In this document: piece after piece, positions 1 through 7,901 of the stretch
How the letters are laid out: each line of letters begins with the position of its first letter
How positions within the stretch are numbered: position 1 is the stretch's first letter
Assembly: GCF_046845755.1 (NCBI RefSeq)
Contig: NZ_CP177357.1
Location: 3,720,001-3,784,000, forward strand
Direction of reading: 5' to 3'
DNA: 64,000 nucleotides
DNA from: Rubrivirga sp046845755
GTDB lineage: Bacteria; Bacteroidota; Rhodothermia; Rhodothermales; Rubricoccaceae
The notes under the pieces: model-generated
The model's database searches: none
Told to the model about the DNA's origin: nothing
The model's input: the letters and a program-made list of their open reading frames with translations, nothing else
Made by a program: the position numbers and the translations under genes

Positions 1-1
1 C

Positions 2-1369
2 GCGAACGTCGAGTTCCGGCTCCGCCACGCCGAGGGCCACCTCGTCTTCGTCGAGGGCGCCGCGACGGCCCTCTACGACGACCCCGCCGTCGAGGGGCTC
101 GTGCTCAACCTGCGCGACGTGACCGAGCGCAAGCGGGCGCAGGCCGTGCTCGTCCAAGCCAAGCGCCAGGCCGAGGAGGTGGCCGCGCTCAAGAGCGCCT
201 TCCTGGCCAACATGAGCCACGAGATCCGGACCCCGCTCACGGCCATCCTGGGCTTTGCCGACGTGCTCTCCGACGAGGTCACCGACCCCGTCCAGAGCGA
301 GTTCGTGGAGCTCATCGCGCGGAGCGGCCGCCGGCTCATGGACACCCTCAACTCCGTGCTCGACCTGGCGCGGCTGGAGGCCGGCCGGGGCGGGCTCGCC
401 GCCGAGCCGCTCGACCTCGGCGCGCTGGCGCACGAGACGGCCGAGATGTTCGGCCCCGCCGCGACCGAGCGCGGGCTGTCCGTCGAGATCGACGTGGCGC
501 CGGGCACGCATGCCGTCGTGGCCGACGAGGCCGCGCTCGCGCGCGTGCTCCACAACCTGATGGGCAACGCCATCAAGTTCACCGACACCGGCGTCGTGAG
601 GCTGGAGGTCCGGCCCGTCGACGGCCGCGTGCTGGCGGTCGTCCGCGACACCGGGATCGGCATCGACGAGGCGTTCCTGCCCCGCATCTTCGGCGAGTTC
701 GAGCAGGAGTCCACCGGTTCGGGCCGCAAGTACGAGGGAGCCGGGCTTGGGCTCGCGCTCTCGCGCCAGCTGGTCGACCGCATGGGCGGCACCATCACCG
801 TCGAGAGCGAGAAGGGCGTCGGGACGGCCTTTTTCGTTTCCCTGCCCGCCGCCGACGTCGCCGCGGCTGCCGACGACCGGCCGCTCCTCCTGGTCGTCGA
901 CGACAACGAGCAGTCGCGCGAGATCGCGCTCCACACGTTCGGCGACACCTTCCGCGTGGTGCTGGCGGCCGACGGCGACGGGGCCCTCGCCGCGGTCCAC
1001 GGCGAGCGCCCGGCGGCCGTCCTGCTCGACATCCACCTCGGGCTCTCGATCTCGGGCGAGGACGTGATGCGCCAGCTCCGCGACTCGGAGGCCTTCGCGG
1101 GCCTGCCCATCGTCGCCGTGACGGCGTACGGGCTCCCCGGCGACCGCGACCGCTTCCTGGCCGCCGGCTTCGACGCCTACCTCACCAAGCCGTACACCCG
1201 CGCCGACATCCACGAGACCATCGAGGGGGCAGTCCGCGCCCGCGAGGCCCCCACGGAGCCCCGGGCGCCGCGCCCGCTGGCCCCGGGCGGGGGCGTCTAC
1301 GTCACGCACGCGACCGAGGCGGCCCCGAGCCCTCCGCGCCCCGTCCCCACCGACGGCTCGAGGCGGTAG
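2..1369 (+). CDS. Hybrid sensor histidine kinase/response regulator, 5' end missing
   Basis: The frame is open from base 2, so the gene begins outside the window; 455 residues are visible. Residues 1-45 read as the end of a PAS/PAC domain (ending NLRDVTERK). A HisKA domain follows with NMSHEIRTP (phospho-accepting His near residue 73), then HATPase_c with N box NLMGNAIKF, DTGIGID and GAGLGLALS. A receiver starts near residue 297 with VVDDNE, the acceptor Asp in LLDIHLG and the conserved Lys in LTKPY. The tail after the receiver is Pro/Arg-rich. No membrane segment is visible in this part. The protein should autophosphorylate and pass phosphate to its own receiver. The input signal lies in the missing N-terminus and cannot be judged. 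Confidence 0.93.
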   Translation, partial: ANVEFRLRHAEGHLVFVEGAATALYDDPAVEGLVLNLRDVTERKRAQAVLVQAKRQAEEVAALKSAFLANMSHEIRTPLTAILGFADVLSDEVTDPVQSEFVELIARSGRRLMDTLNSVLDLARLEAGRGGLAAEPLDLGALAHETAEMFGPAATERGLSVEIDVAPGTHAVVADEAALARVLHNLMGNAIKFTDTGVVRLEVRPVDGRVLAVVRDTGIGIDEAFLPRIFGEFEQESTGSGRKYEGAGLGLALSRQLVDRMGGTITVESEKGVGTAFFVSLPAADVAAAADDRPLLLVVDDNEQSREIALHTFGDTFRVVLAADGDGALAAVHGERPAAVLLDIHLGLSISGEDVMRQLRDSEAFAGLPIVAVTAYGLPGDRDRFLAAGFDAYLTKPYTRADIHETIEGAVRAREAPTEPRAPRPLAPGGGVYVTHATEAAPSPPRPVPTDGSRR

Positions 1370-1434
1370 GCGGCCGGCCCCTCCGGAACTCCGGCGCGGG
1401 CGGCCGTTACAGTCTGCCCACCCCACTCGGTCGC

Positions 1435-2475
1435 ATGCGCCTCGCCATCATCGGAGCCGGCCCTGCTGGGCTCGCCGCCGCCCACGCCCTGAGCGACGCC
1501 GCCGAGGTCACCGTCTTCGAGAAGAGCCGGGGGGTCTCCGGCCGCGCCGCCACGCGCTGGCGCGACGCCCCCGCGCCGGATGGGTCGGACGCGCGCTGGC
1601 GCTACGACCATGGCGCCCAATACCTCAGCCCCGAGCCCGACAGCCCGGCCGCCGACCTGGTCCGCGCCGTCGCGGGCGACGCGGTCGTCGAGATCGACGG
1701 CGCCGTGTGGCCCTTCGACGCCGACGGCACCATCCAGCCCGACCACGCCCGCCCCGGCGGCACGCGCTGGACGTTCCCGGGCGGCATCGCCGACCTCGGC
1801 CGCTTCCTGCGCGACGCCACGCCCGGCCTCGACCTCCGCCGCCAGACCCGCGCCTCCACCCTCGACCGCACCGCCGACAGCTGGGCACTGGGGGGCGACG
1901 ACGGCCCGCTCGGCACCTTCGACGCCGTCCTGATGACCGCGCCCGCGCCCCAGACCGCCGAGCTGCTCGGCACCGAGGCAGGCGCCGACCTCGCCGATGC
2001 GCTCGCGGGCGCGAGCTACCGCGCGCAGTTCACCGTCGTGTGGGCCTTCCACGCCGCCCTCGGCCGCCCCGCCGACGTGTACGCGCTCGTCAACGCGGGC
2101 GGCGGGCACAACGTGGCCTGGGTGGCCGTCGAGAGTGACAAACCGGGACGGGCGCCCGACGGCAGCACGTTGCTGCTGGCCCAGATGTCCGACGGCTGGA
2201 CGCGGGCCCACTACGACGACGCCCGCGCGGACGTGATCGACGCCGCCACGCACTCCGTCATCGACGTGTGGGGCGCCCTCCCCGCGCCCGCCTGGACCGA
2301 CACGCAGCGCTGGCGCTACGCGCTCCCCGACGGCGCCGCCGACACCGCCCGCCTCGACGACGCCGCCGACCGGGGCCTGTTCTTCGCCGGCGACTGGACC
2401 GCCGGGCAGGGCCGCGTCCACCTCGCGCTGGAGGAGGGCTTGGCCGCCGCCGGCCGCATCCGCCAGCGGCTCTAG
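1435..2475 (+). CDS. FAD/NAD(P)-dependent oxidoreductase, renalase-like
   Basis: 346 residues. The N-terminus has the dinucleotide-binding motif GAGPAGLAAAHAL, then FEKSRGVSGRAATR, the family's usual Gly/Arg motif. Near the C-terminus, FFAGDWTAGQGRVHLALEEG is the flavin-contacting GD segment of amine-oxidase/renalase-like proteins. Length fits that family. There is no signal peptide, so it is probably cytosolic. It ends 13 bp before pdxH on the same strand, so the two are likely co-transcribed. Since PdxH is also a flavin enzyme, a redox or cofactor-repair role is possible but unproven. The substrate is unknown. The ATG sits behind a CCCACCCCACTC-type leader with no Shine-Dalgarno. Confidence 0.85.
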   Translation: MRLAIIGAGPAGLAAAHALSDAAEVTVFEKSRGVSGRAATRWRDAPAPDGSDARWRYDHGAQYLSPEPDSPAADLVRAVAGDAVVEIDGAVWPFDADGTIQPDHARPGGTRWTFPGGIADLGRFLRDATPGLDLRRQTRASTLDRTADSWALGGDDGPLGTFDAVLMTAPAPQTAELLGTEAGADLADALAGASYRAQFTVVWAFHAALGRPADVYALVNAGGGHNVAWVAVESDKPGRAPDGSTLLLAQMSDGWTRAHYDDARADVIDAATHSVIDVWGALPAPAWTDTQRWRYALPDGAADTARLDDAADRGLFFAGDWTAGQGRVHLALEEGLAAAGRIRQRL

Positions 2476-2488
2476 CCGCTCGCCCCCC

Positions 2489-3124
2489 ATGCCCAACCTT
2501 TCCGACCTCCGCGAGTCCTACGAGCGCGGCGCCCTCGACGCCGCCGACCTGCCCGCTGACCCGTTCGCGCTGTTCGCAGCGTGGTTCGCCGACGCGCAGG
2601 CCGCCGACACGCGCGAGCCGAACGCGATGACGCTGGCGACCGCCACCGCCGACGGCACGCCGTCGGCTCGGATCGTGCTGCTCAAGGGCGTCGACCATGG
2701 GTTCTGCTTCTACACCAACCACGAGAGCCGCAAAGGCCGCGAACTCGATGCCAACCCCTGCGCCGCGCTCGTCTGGTGGTGGCCCGAGGTCGAGCGTCAG
2801 GTCCGCGTCGAGGGCCGGGTCGAGCGCGTCGAGGCCGAGACGGCGGACGCGTACTTCGCCAGCCGCCCGCGGGGCTCGCGCCTGGGCGCCTGGGCCAGCC
2901 CCCAGAGCCGCCCGATCCCCGACCGCCGGACGCTGGAGGTGCTGCTCGAAGAGATCGAGGCGGAGACCGCCGACGATGACGTGCCGCGCCCGGGCTTCTG
3001 GGGCGGCTACCGCGTCGTCCCAGAGGCCGTCGAGTTCTGGCAAGGCCGCGCCAGCCGCTTGCACGACCGGCACGTCTACCGCCGGGACGACGACGGCTGG
3101 ACGACGGAGCGCCTGGCGCCGTAG
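2489..3124 (+). CDS. pdxH: Pyridoxamine 5'-phosphate oxidase
   Basis: 211 residues, the normal length. PdxH oxidises pyridoxine or pyridoxamine 5'-phosphate to pyridoxal 5'-phosphate using FMN and oxygen. Diagnostic stretches are ARIVLLKGVDHGFCFYTN and SRKGRELDANP in the FMN-binding split barrel, RVEGRVERV, SRPRGSRLGAWASPQS, and the C-terminal FWQGRASRLHDR that contacts the PLP phosphate. All key segments are present and the frame is intact. It follows the flavoprotein gene closely and probably shares its transcript. The PLP-dependent IlvE encoded at 34979-35956 is one possible user of the product. Confidence 0.97.
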   Translation: MPNLSDLRESYERGALDAADLPADPFALFAAWFADAQAADTREPNAMTLATATADGTPSARIVLLKGVDHGFCFYTNHESRKGRELDANPCAALVWWWPEVERQVRVEGRVERVEAETADAYFASRPRGSRLGAWASPQSRPIPDRRTLEVLLEEIEAETADDDVPRPGFWGGYRVVPEAVEFWQGRASRLHDRHVYRRDDDGWTTERLAP

Positions 3125-3286
3125 GGTCCACTGCGGCAGAGTCGTCGTGTGATGATATGGCGACACGGCTCAGCAGGCCCGAGTCGTCACTCGCCGTCGG
3201 GGGATGATGCGGTTCGAGACGGCGTCCCAGGCTTAAGCAAGGCGGCGCGGGACGCCTGCGAGGGAACCGGGGCGCTCGCGCCGCCG

Positions 3287-3520
3287 CTACGCCGCCCGGT
3301 TGTCCACCACGCCCCGGACGTTCGTGACCACCAGGGACACCTGCAGCGCCACGAGCGCCCACGCCGCGTCGTGCCAGCCCCAGCCGATCCAGAGCGCGTT
3401 CGACACCAGGAACAAGCCGAAGCCCCAGAGCCGGCGGCGCCCGCTCTCCGACGCCACCAGCCACCCGGCGGCGACGGTGACGACGAAGGCGGGCCATTGC
3501 AGCAGATCGAGCCAGTCCAT
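3287..3520 (-). CDS. Small integral membrane protein, unknown function
   Basis: 77 residues with three hydrophobic segments (about 10-24, 30-47 and 52-66) separated by a basic SGRRR loop. It begins MDWLDLLQWP at an ATG and ends VVDNRAA. Codon use is strongly G/C in third position like its neighbours. I do not recognise a family; the Trp-rich hydrophobic pattern suggests a 2-3 helix inner-membrane protein. It is first in line downstream of the minus-strand membrane-protein cluster but separated from it by about 95 bp. A longer upstream in-frame reading exists but loses the membrane-protein character. Confidence 0.6.
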   Translation of the reverse strand: MDWLDLLQWPAFVVTVAAGWLVASESGRRRLWGFGLFLVSNALWIGWGWHDAAWALVALQVSLVVTNVRGVVDNRAA

Positions 3521-3615
3521 GGGGGCAGCAGAAGCGGGCCGTGCAGTACCCCGGCCGCCGCGAGTGGATCGCGGGCACCGCGCACGTCCGGGCCGCCCCG
3601 ATGGCCGGCTCGGAG

Positions 3616-3987
3616 TTACCCGCGGGCGCCCGCCGCCGCGCGCCCGAACAGCCACGCCGACCCGGCGAAGAGCGTCGCGAACAGCCCGCTGAGTCCCAGG
3701 ATCTCGGCGGCCGGGTTGTACGCGGGCACCAGCCCAGCCGCCAGCGCGACGACGCCCGCCAGCATCATGGCCACGGCCGTCGCCCCCATCGCCCACACCA
3801 TCCCGCTCGCCCGAAGCCGGGCCACAACCGCGCCGACGACCCCGACGCCGAGCGCGCCGACGTAGAGGAGGTCCGCGCGGTCGCCCTCGGCGCCGACGAT
3901 GCCGACGGCGCCCGAGATCCAGAGCACGGCGAGGAGCGCGAACACGGCCAGGCCGAGGCCGGCGCGATAGAAGGTGGTCGGGGTCAT
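3616..3987 (-). CDS. Four-helix membrane protein, unknown function
   Basis: 123 residues, almost entirely hydrophobic. Predicted helices run near 8-30, 38-58, 64-86 and 92-115, with short polar turns (EGDRAD, RLRASG). It starts MTPTTFYRAGLG at an ATG. It lies 64 bp downstream of the CreD-like gene on the same strand and may be co-transcribed, which points to the cell envelope but not to a reaction. I recognise no family. Confidence 0.65.
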   Translation of the reverse strand: MTPTTFYRAGLGLAVFALLAVLWISGAVGIVGAEGDRADLLYVGALGVGVVGAVVARLRASGMVWAMGATAVAMMLAGVVALAAGLVPAYNPAAEILGLSGLFATLFAGSAWLFGRAAAGARG

Positions 3988-4051
3988 GGGTCGGTGGGGA
4001 AACCAGGGGGGAAGGGAGGAGCGCAGGGCCCGCCCGGCCGGCAGGACGGGA

Positions 4052-5383
4052 TCACGCCGGGATGCCGACCGCCGGGCGCTCGCGGCGGGCCGCGTCGATG
4101 TCGACCTCGGGGCGGTTCAAGACGGCCTCCCAGTCGAGCCGGCCGGTCGCCTGCATCGTCACGAACAGCGTGGCGACAGAGAGCAGCGTGACGGCGAGTC
4201 CGGTAAAGCCCTCCAGGAAGAACGTCGCCGCGAAGGCGACGAGGTACACCATTTGCGCACCGCCGACCTCGACGAGCGCGAACCGCAGGCCGGCCACCAG
4301 CCGCACGTACGACACGACCAGGCCGACGCTCACGACGGACGCCACCGCCATCGCCACGCCGACCGACACGTGGTCGACGAGGTACGCCAGCAAAAGGTGG
4401 AACGCGAAGCAGGCGGCGCCGAGGAAAAAGTAGTGCATCGGGTGCAGCCGGACGCCGCGCAGGACGGAGAGCACGAAGACGGCGAAGAAGAACAGGAACA
4501 GGCTGACGGGCGCGAAGAAGGTCACCCGGCTGACCCACGGGCCCGGGTTGAGGCGCTGCGGCATCGCCACGCCCACGTCCGCCGAGGCGACGAGCGTGCC
4601 GTAGTCCCACGTCAGCACCCAGCCGCCGCTCGTGGCGCGCTTGGCCGTCGGGGACAGCGTGCCTTCGGGGAAGTCGACGGCGTCGAAGTCGGTCGTGACG
4701 CGCACCGTCAGGTCGCGCGCCGTCTGCACGCCGACGCCCGCCGACTCCTCGCGGCGGACGGTGTGTCGGCTGGCACCGAGCGCGTAGCGCCACGTCGAGA
4801 CGCCCTGCGACCCGTAGCGGACGCGGACGACGACCGACTCGCCGGCCTTCAGCGCGAGCCCGTGCCGGATCGCCCCGCCCTCGGCGTCGACGCCGACCGA
4901 GTCGCCGTCGACGTCCAGCTCCAGGCCGGAAAAGACCGAGGCGCCGTCGGGCAAGGGGAAGGTGAACTCGAACCGGCCCGCGTCGCCGTCATTCCGGAGC
5001 CGGTACCGGGCGTCGACGGTCGCCGCATACGTCGGGTACCACATCAACCCCTTGCGGCGGTGGTCGAGCGCGAGGTCGGCCGCCAGCCGCGTCCCGGCGA
5101 GCGGGACCGGCTCGCGCGTGGCCTCCGTGACCGTCTCGGACACCGACTCGAGCCCAGTGCCCTCGGCGTTGGGCTGCTGGCGGACGACGGACCGCGTGGT
5201 GGTGCCCAGTCGCGCGAGTGTCGGCGCGTGCTGGACCTGGGGCCCGCCCCACAGCTCCCCGACGCTGGCGCGGAGATAGCTGTCGCTCTCGGACGTGCGG
5301 TGCGTGACGGTGCCGCCCAGCACCATCCAGGCGACGGAGCAGGCGACAAAGATGAAGGCGACGGCGGCGAGACGTTTGAACAT
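4052..5383 (-). CDS. CreD-like inner-membrane protein
   Basis: 443 residues from the ATG at 5383. An N-terminal helix is followed by a SELWGGPQ-type segment that resembles the CreD signature (LRASVGELWGGPQ here), a large beta-rich periplasmic region (about 60-300), and then five or six helices at the C-terminus, including HPMHYFFLGAACFAFHLLLA and ATLFVTMQATGRLDW, which match the CreD membrane core. CreD family proteins affect envelope stress behaviour; their activity is unknown. The frame stays open upstream to a TTG at 5530 and a GTG at 5503, which would add another hydrophobic helix. I prefer 5383 because family members begin near this helix and a C-rich leader precedes the ATG. It lies just downstream of uppS, and the pair is behind an inverted repeat shared with a winged-helix regulator operon. 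Confidence 0.75.
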   Translation of the reverse strand: MFKRLAAVAFIFVACSVAWMVLGGTVTHRTSESDSYLRASVGELWGGPQVQHAPTLARLGTTTRSVVRQQPNAEGTGLESVSETVTEATREPVPLAGTRLAADLALDHRRKGLMWYPTYAATVDARYRLRNDGDAGRFEFTFPLPDGASVFSGLELDVDGDSVGVDAEGGAIRHGLALKAGESVVVRVRYGSQGVSTWRYALGASRHTVRREESAGVGVQTARDLTVRVTTDFDAVDFPEGTLSPTAKRATSGGWVLTWDYGTLVASADVGVAMPQRLNPGPWVSRVTFFAPVSLFLFFFAVFVLSVLRGVRLHPMHYFFLGAACFAFHLLLAYLVDHVSVGVAMAVASVVSVGLVVSYVRLVAGLRFALVEVGGAQMVYLVAFAATFFLEGFTGLAVTLLSVATLFVTMQATGRLDWEAVLNRPEVDIDAARRERPAVGIPA

Positions 5384-5507
5384 GGTCGGGGGGGAGATCG
5401 GGGTCGACAGGAGGCGCCGCCCGAGACGGACGAGCGCGAGGAGGGCGACGACGGTGAGGGCCGCGAGGGCCAGTAGCGCCGTTAGCAGGGCGAGGGCGAA
5501 CACGAGA

Positions 5508-6227
5508 TCAGGCGGCGACCAGGCCGCCAAAGCGGCGCTGGCGCGAGTCGAAGTCGGCGACCGCGTCCGCCAGCCAGTCGCCGTCGACGTCGGGCCAGAG
5601 CGTGTCGTCGAAGCGGAGCTCGGCGTAGGCGGCCTCCCAGAGCAGGAAGTCGCTCAGCCGCCGCTCGCCGCCGGCGCGGACGAGCAGGTCGACCGCGGGC
5701 GAGGCACCGCCGTCGGGGTGGAGGGCGGCGCCGAGCGCGGCCTCAAAGGCGTCTCGACTCGGCGGACCGTTGTTGCCTGCCAGCCGGCCAGCGGCGTCGC
5801 AGATGGCGGCTCGCGCCGAGTAGTCGACGGCGACCCGCAACGTGAGGCGCGAGCCCCGGCGCGTTTCCCACTCGGCGCGCGCGGCGGCGGAGCGGAGCGC
5901 GAGCGGCAGCCGGTCGCGGCGACCGATAATCTGGAGCCGGACGCCCGCGCGGCGCAGCTTGGGGGCCTCGGCGCGCAGCGTCGCCCCAAGGAGCGACATC
6001 AGGGCGGAGACCTCGCGCGGGGGGCGCCGCCAGTTGTCGGCCGAGAACGCATACACGGTCAGCGCGCCGACGCCCAGTCCGGGCGCGGCCTCGACGACGC
6101 GGCGCAGGGCCTCGGCGCCCGCGCGGTGGCCGGCGGCGCGGGGCAGGCCCCGGCGCTCGGCCCAGCGGCCATTCCCGTCCATGACGAGGGCGAGGTGGAA
6201 GCCGGCAGACTGGAGAGTTCTTTGCAT
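5508..6227 (-). CDS. uppS: Cis-prenyltransferase, undecaprenyl diphosphate synthase family
   Basis: 239 residues. UppS condenses farnesyl diphosphate with isopentenyl diphosphates to make the C55 lipid carrier for peptidoglycan and O-antigen. Motifs: VMDGNGRWAERRG with the catalytic Asp near residue 17, HRAGAEALRR, FSADNWRRP (usual FSTENWKRP), and LLVRAGGERRLSDFLLWEAAYAE (usual IRTSGE...SNFLLWQ). The substitutions, Arg-Ala-Gly-Gly-Glu for the usual Arg-Thr-Gly/Ser-Gly-Glu, and a short acidic tail make it slightly divergent, so a second housekeeping copy could exist elsewhere. The start codon lies inside an inverted repeat at 6220-6234. It is followed by the CreD-like gene on the same strand. 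Confidence 0.9.
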   Translation of the reverse strand: MQRTLQSAGFHLALVMDGNGRWAERRGLPRAAGHRAGAEALRRVVEAAPGLGVGALTVYAFSADNWRRPPREVSALMSLLGATLRAEAPKLRRAGVRLQIIGRRDRLPLALRSAAARAEWETRRGSRLTLRVAVDYSARAAICDAAGRLAGNNGPPSRDAFEAALGAALHPDGGASPAVDLLVRAGGERRLSDFLLWEAAYAELRFDDTLWPDVDGDWLADAVADFDSRQRRFGGLVAA

Positions 6228-6234
6228 TTCAAAG
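6220..6234. promoter_or_regulatory. Inverted repeat CTTTG-N5-CAAAG at the uppS start
   Basis: Perfect 5-bp arms around CATTT. The uppS initiation codon lies within it. The same sequence frame, CTTTGCA-N3-CAAAG, recurs at 7683-7697 upstream of the operon encoding a winged-helix regulator. Both sites are in otherwise GC-rich DNA. I infer an operator read by that regulator. Confidence 0.45.
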
Positions 6235-6275
6235 TTTGGAGATGTGAGTGGGCTCGGAGGTGCCCGACGGGTGGA

Positions 6276-6602
6276 TCAGCCCAGGTTTTCGGCGACGAGG
6301 TAGACCGCGATGACGGCCGCGAACGTGGCGGCGCTGGCGATTGCCGCGAGCGCGAAAGGGCGCCGCCGCACGTCGAGCCGCAGCGTCACGGCGTCAGGCG
6401 CGCGCTCGACACGGAGCCGCAGCGCGTCGGCCGCCGCCAGCGCGACGGCGAGCGCCAGCCCGCCCAGCACGAGCGCCGGGTGCACCAGCCAGTCGGGCCG
6501 CCCGACCACGACGCCGCTGGCGCTTTGAAGGAGGCCCGTCGAGACGAGCACGGCGGCGGGCACGAGCGCGAGCCCGGCCCAGCGGGGCGAGGGCGCGGTC
6601 AT
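6276..6602 (-). CDS. Two- or three-helix membrane protein in the winged-helix operon
   Basis: 108 residues: hydrophobic stretches near 8-28, 38-58 and 82-104, with a polar Arg-rich loop (RLRVERAPD, RLDVRRR) between the last two. Its ATG overlaps the TGA of the upstream regulator gene (ATGA), which is strong evidence of translational coupling. No family recognised. Genes of this shape often accompany small winged-helix regulators, but the role is unknown. Confidence 0.75.
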   Translation of the reverse strand: MTAPSPRWAGLALVPAAVLVSTGLLQSASGVVVGRPDWLVHPALVLGGLALAVALAAADALRLRVERAPDAVTLRLDVRRRPFALAAIASAATFAAVIAVYLVAENLG

Positions 6603-6943
6603 GACGACGGGCGGGCAGAGGCGATGACGGCCTCCATCGCGTCGAGGTAGTCGCCGAGGGCGCGCAGGCCGGCGTCGGTGAGGGCGTACTCGGTCAGCGG
6701 GACGCGCTCGGCGAACGACTTACGGACCTCGATGTAGCCGGCGTCCTCCAGCTTGCGGGCGTGGACCGACAGGTTGCCGTCGGTGAGCTCGAGGACGGTC
6801 TTGAGGTCGGTGAACGAGGTCGTGCCGCCGGCCGCGAGCGCGCTCAAGATCCCGAGCCGCACGCGCTGGTGCACGATGGCGTCGAGGTCGGGGACAGAGG
6901 GCGCCGGGCGGACCGCGCGCCGCGAGGATGTGGAGTCGGGCAT
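6599..6943 (-). CDS. Winged-helix transcriptional regulator (ArsR/MarR-like, HTH_34 type)
   Basis: 114 residues from the ATG at 6943. A short basic N-terminus is followed by a winged helix: VRLGILSALAAGGTTSFTDL, recognition helix region LELTDGNLSVHARKLEDAG, and a wing with YIEVRKSFAERVPLTEYALT. This is the pattern of small one-domain regulators that sense repression by oligomerisation. No ligand pocket is evident. It is the middle gene of a three-gene operon of membrane proteins (7001-7669, then this, then 6276-6602). The inverted repeats at 6220 and 7683 bracket the operon and are plausible targets. In other Bacteroidota, as I recall, such regulators often neighbour CreD genes, which fits the layout here. 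Upstream in-frame starts at 6973 and 6997 are possible. Confidence 0.88.
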   Translation of the reverse strand: MPDSTSSRRAVRPAPSVPDLDAIVHQRVRLGILSALAAGGTTSFTDLKTVLELTDGNLSVHARKLEDAGYIEVRKSFAERVPLTEYALTDAGLRALGDYLDAMEAVIASARPSS

Positions 6944-7000
6944 GGTTGTCGTCGGTTTCTGGTTCGGACTCATCACTCGTGACCCATCCCTCCTCACCCG

Positions 7001-7669
7001 CTAGCCGCCGTGGCGGGTCGCGATAAGGAGGCCGAAGACGATGTGCAGGCCGCCGAAGCCGACGGCCATGAAGGCGTCGCCCCAGGCGGCGGGCGCCAGC
7101 AGCGCGAGCGCGCCGGTGAGCATGAACAGCGAGCCCATGAGGGGGACGAGCCGGATCGAGAACATCCCGGCCGAGGCGACGCCCGCGCCGTAGAGCAGCA
7201 GCCACAGCCCGGGCAGCAGCCGGTAGCTGGCGATCGCGTCGATGGTGCCGCCGCGCGCTGCGACCTCGCCCGTCGGGCCGACCTCGTAGGCGAAGACGGC
7301 CAGCGTGAGGGCGACGCCGACGAGCAGGGCGGGCAGGAGGCCGAGCAAAAACTTGCGGCCCTGGCCGCTGAGGAGGGCATGCCCGCCGCGCCGCGCCTTG
7401 GCCGCCGTCGCCCACCCGCCGACGACGAGCCCGACGAGCGCCTCGGCGGTCCAGACGGTCAGCCAGTCCGAGACCGTCGGCTGCCGCGCGGCCACGACCG
7501 CCGCCGCCAGCGCGGTCGCGCCCATCGCCACGCCGCCCCAGCCGGGGACGGCCGTGAAGGTGCCCGTCCGCGCCATCGTCTCGCGGATAAAGCGCAGGCT
7601 GGAGGCCGCCGTCGCGTCGGGCGGGGTCGCCGGCTGGCGCGAGCGGAGGGCGGGGCGGTCGGGGCGCAT
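7001..7669 (-). CDS. Multi-pass membrane protein heading the winged-helix operon
   Basis: 222 residues from the ATG at 7669, which follows a CTCTCCCCC leader. A cytosolic basic N-terminus of about 40 residues (RETMARTGTFTAVPGWGG) is followed by six or so hydrophobic segments from residue 43 to the end. A TTG seven codons upstream (7690) is an alternative start and would place the start codon inside the inverted repeat, as in uppS. Family not recognised with certainty. The layout, membrane protein then winged-helix regulator then membrane protein, suggests all three act on one envelope-linked process. Confidence 0.7.
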   Translation of the reverse strand: MRPDRPALRSRQPATPPDATAASSLRFIRETMARTGTFTAVPGWGGVAMGATALAAAVVAARQPTVSDWLTVWTAEALVGLVVGGWATAAKARRGGHALLSGQGRKFLLGLLPALLVGVALTLAVFAYEVGPTGEVAARGGTIDAIASYRLLPGLWLLLYGAGVASAGMFSIRLVPLMGSLFMLTGALALLAPAAWGDAFMAVGFGGLHIVFGLLIATRHGG

Positions 7670-7682
7670 GGGGGAGAGGTCT

Positions 7683-7697
7683 CTTTGCAACCCAAAG
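7683..7697. promoter_or_regulatory. Inverted repeat CTTTG-N5-CAAAG upstream of the winged-helix operon
   Basis: CTTTGCAACCCAAAG, same arms as the site at 6220-6234. A second, looser dyad (CACTT-N9-AAGTG) follows at 7708-7726. On the minus strand the region also carries TTG and TACTTTG, roughly like a Bacteroidota -33/-7 promoter, so the site would overlap the promoter. Likely autoregulatory operator; inferred, not shown. Confidence 0.45.
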
Positions 7698-7800
7698 TAG
7701 ACGATCCACTTTGCGTTGGCAAGTGGGCGCCACGATCGGCTCTCGGCTTGCGCCAGCGGGCGGGCTTGCTGCGCGTTGGATGGCGCCGGCCTTCGGCTGT

Positions 7801-7821
7801 CCCTCTCCTGAGGGGAGAGGG
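7801..7821. terminator. CCCTCTCC/GGAGAGGG hairpin, possible terminator
   Basis: An 8-bp perfect stem with a 5-nt loop, 80 bp beyond the stop of the minus-strand NTF2-like lipoprotein gene. No T-run follows on either strand. It could equally be a dispersed palindrome, since similar CCCTCTCC palindromes are common in high-GC genomes. Confidence 0.3.
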
Positions 7822-7901
7822 GGCGCCGTAGGGGGGGCGAGCACTCTCGCAGCTCGGCCGGGGCGTGTGCGGACCCGTCGCGCCAGAAGACCGCTCGCGG
7901 C

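Noticed and set aside
3125..3286. Small gene in the pdxH downstream gap
   Set aside because: Frames on both strands lack coding bias and a plausible start.
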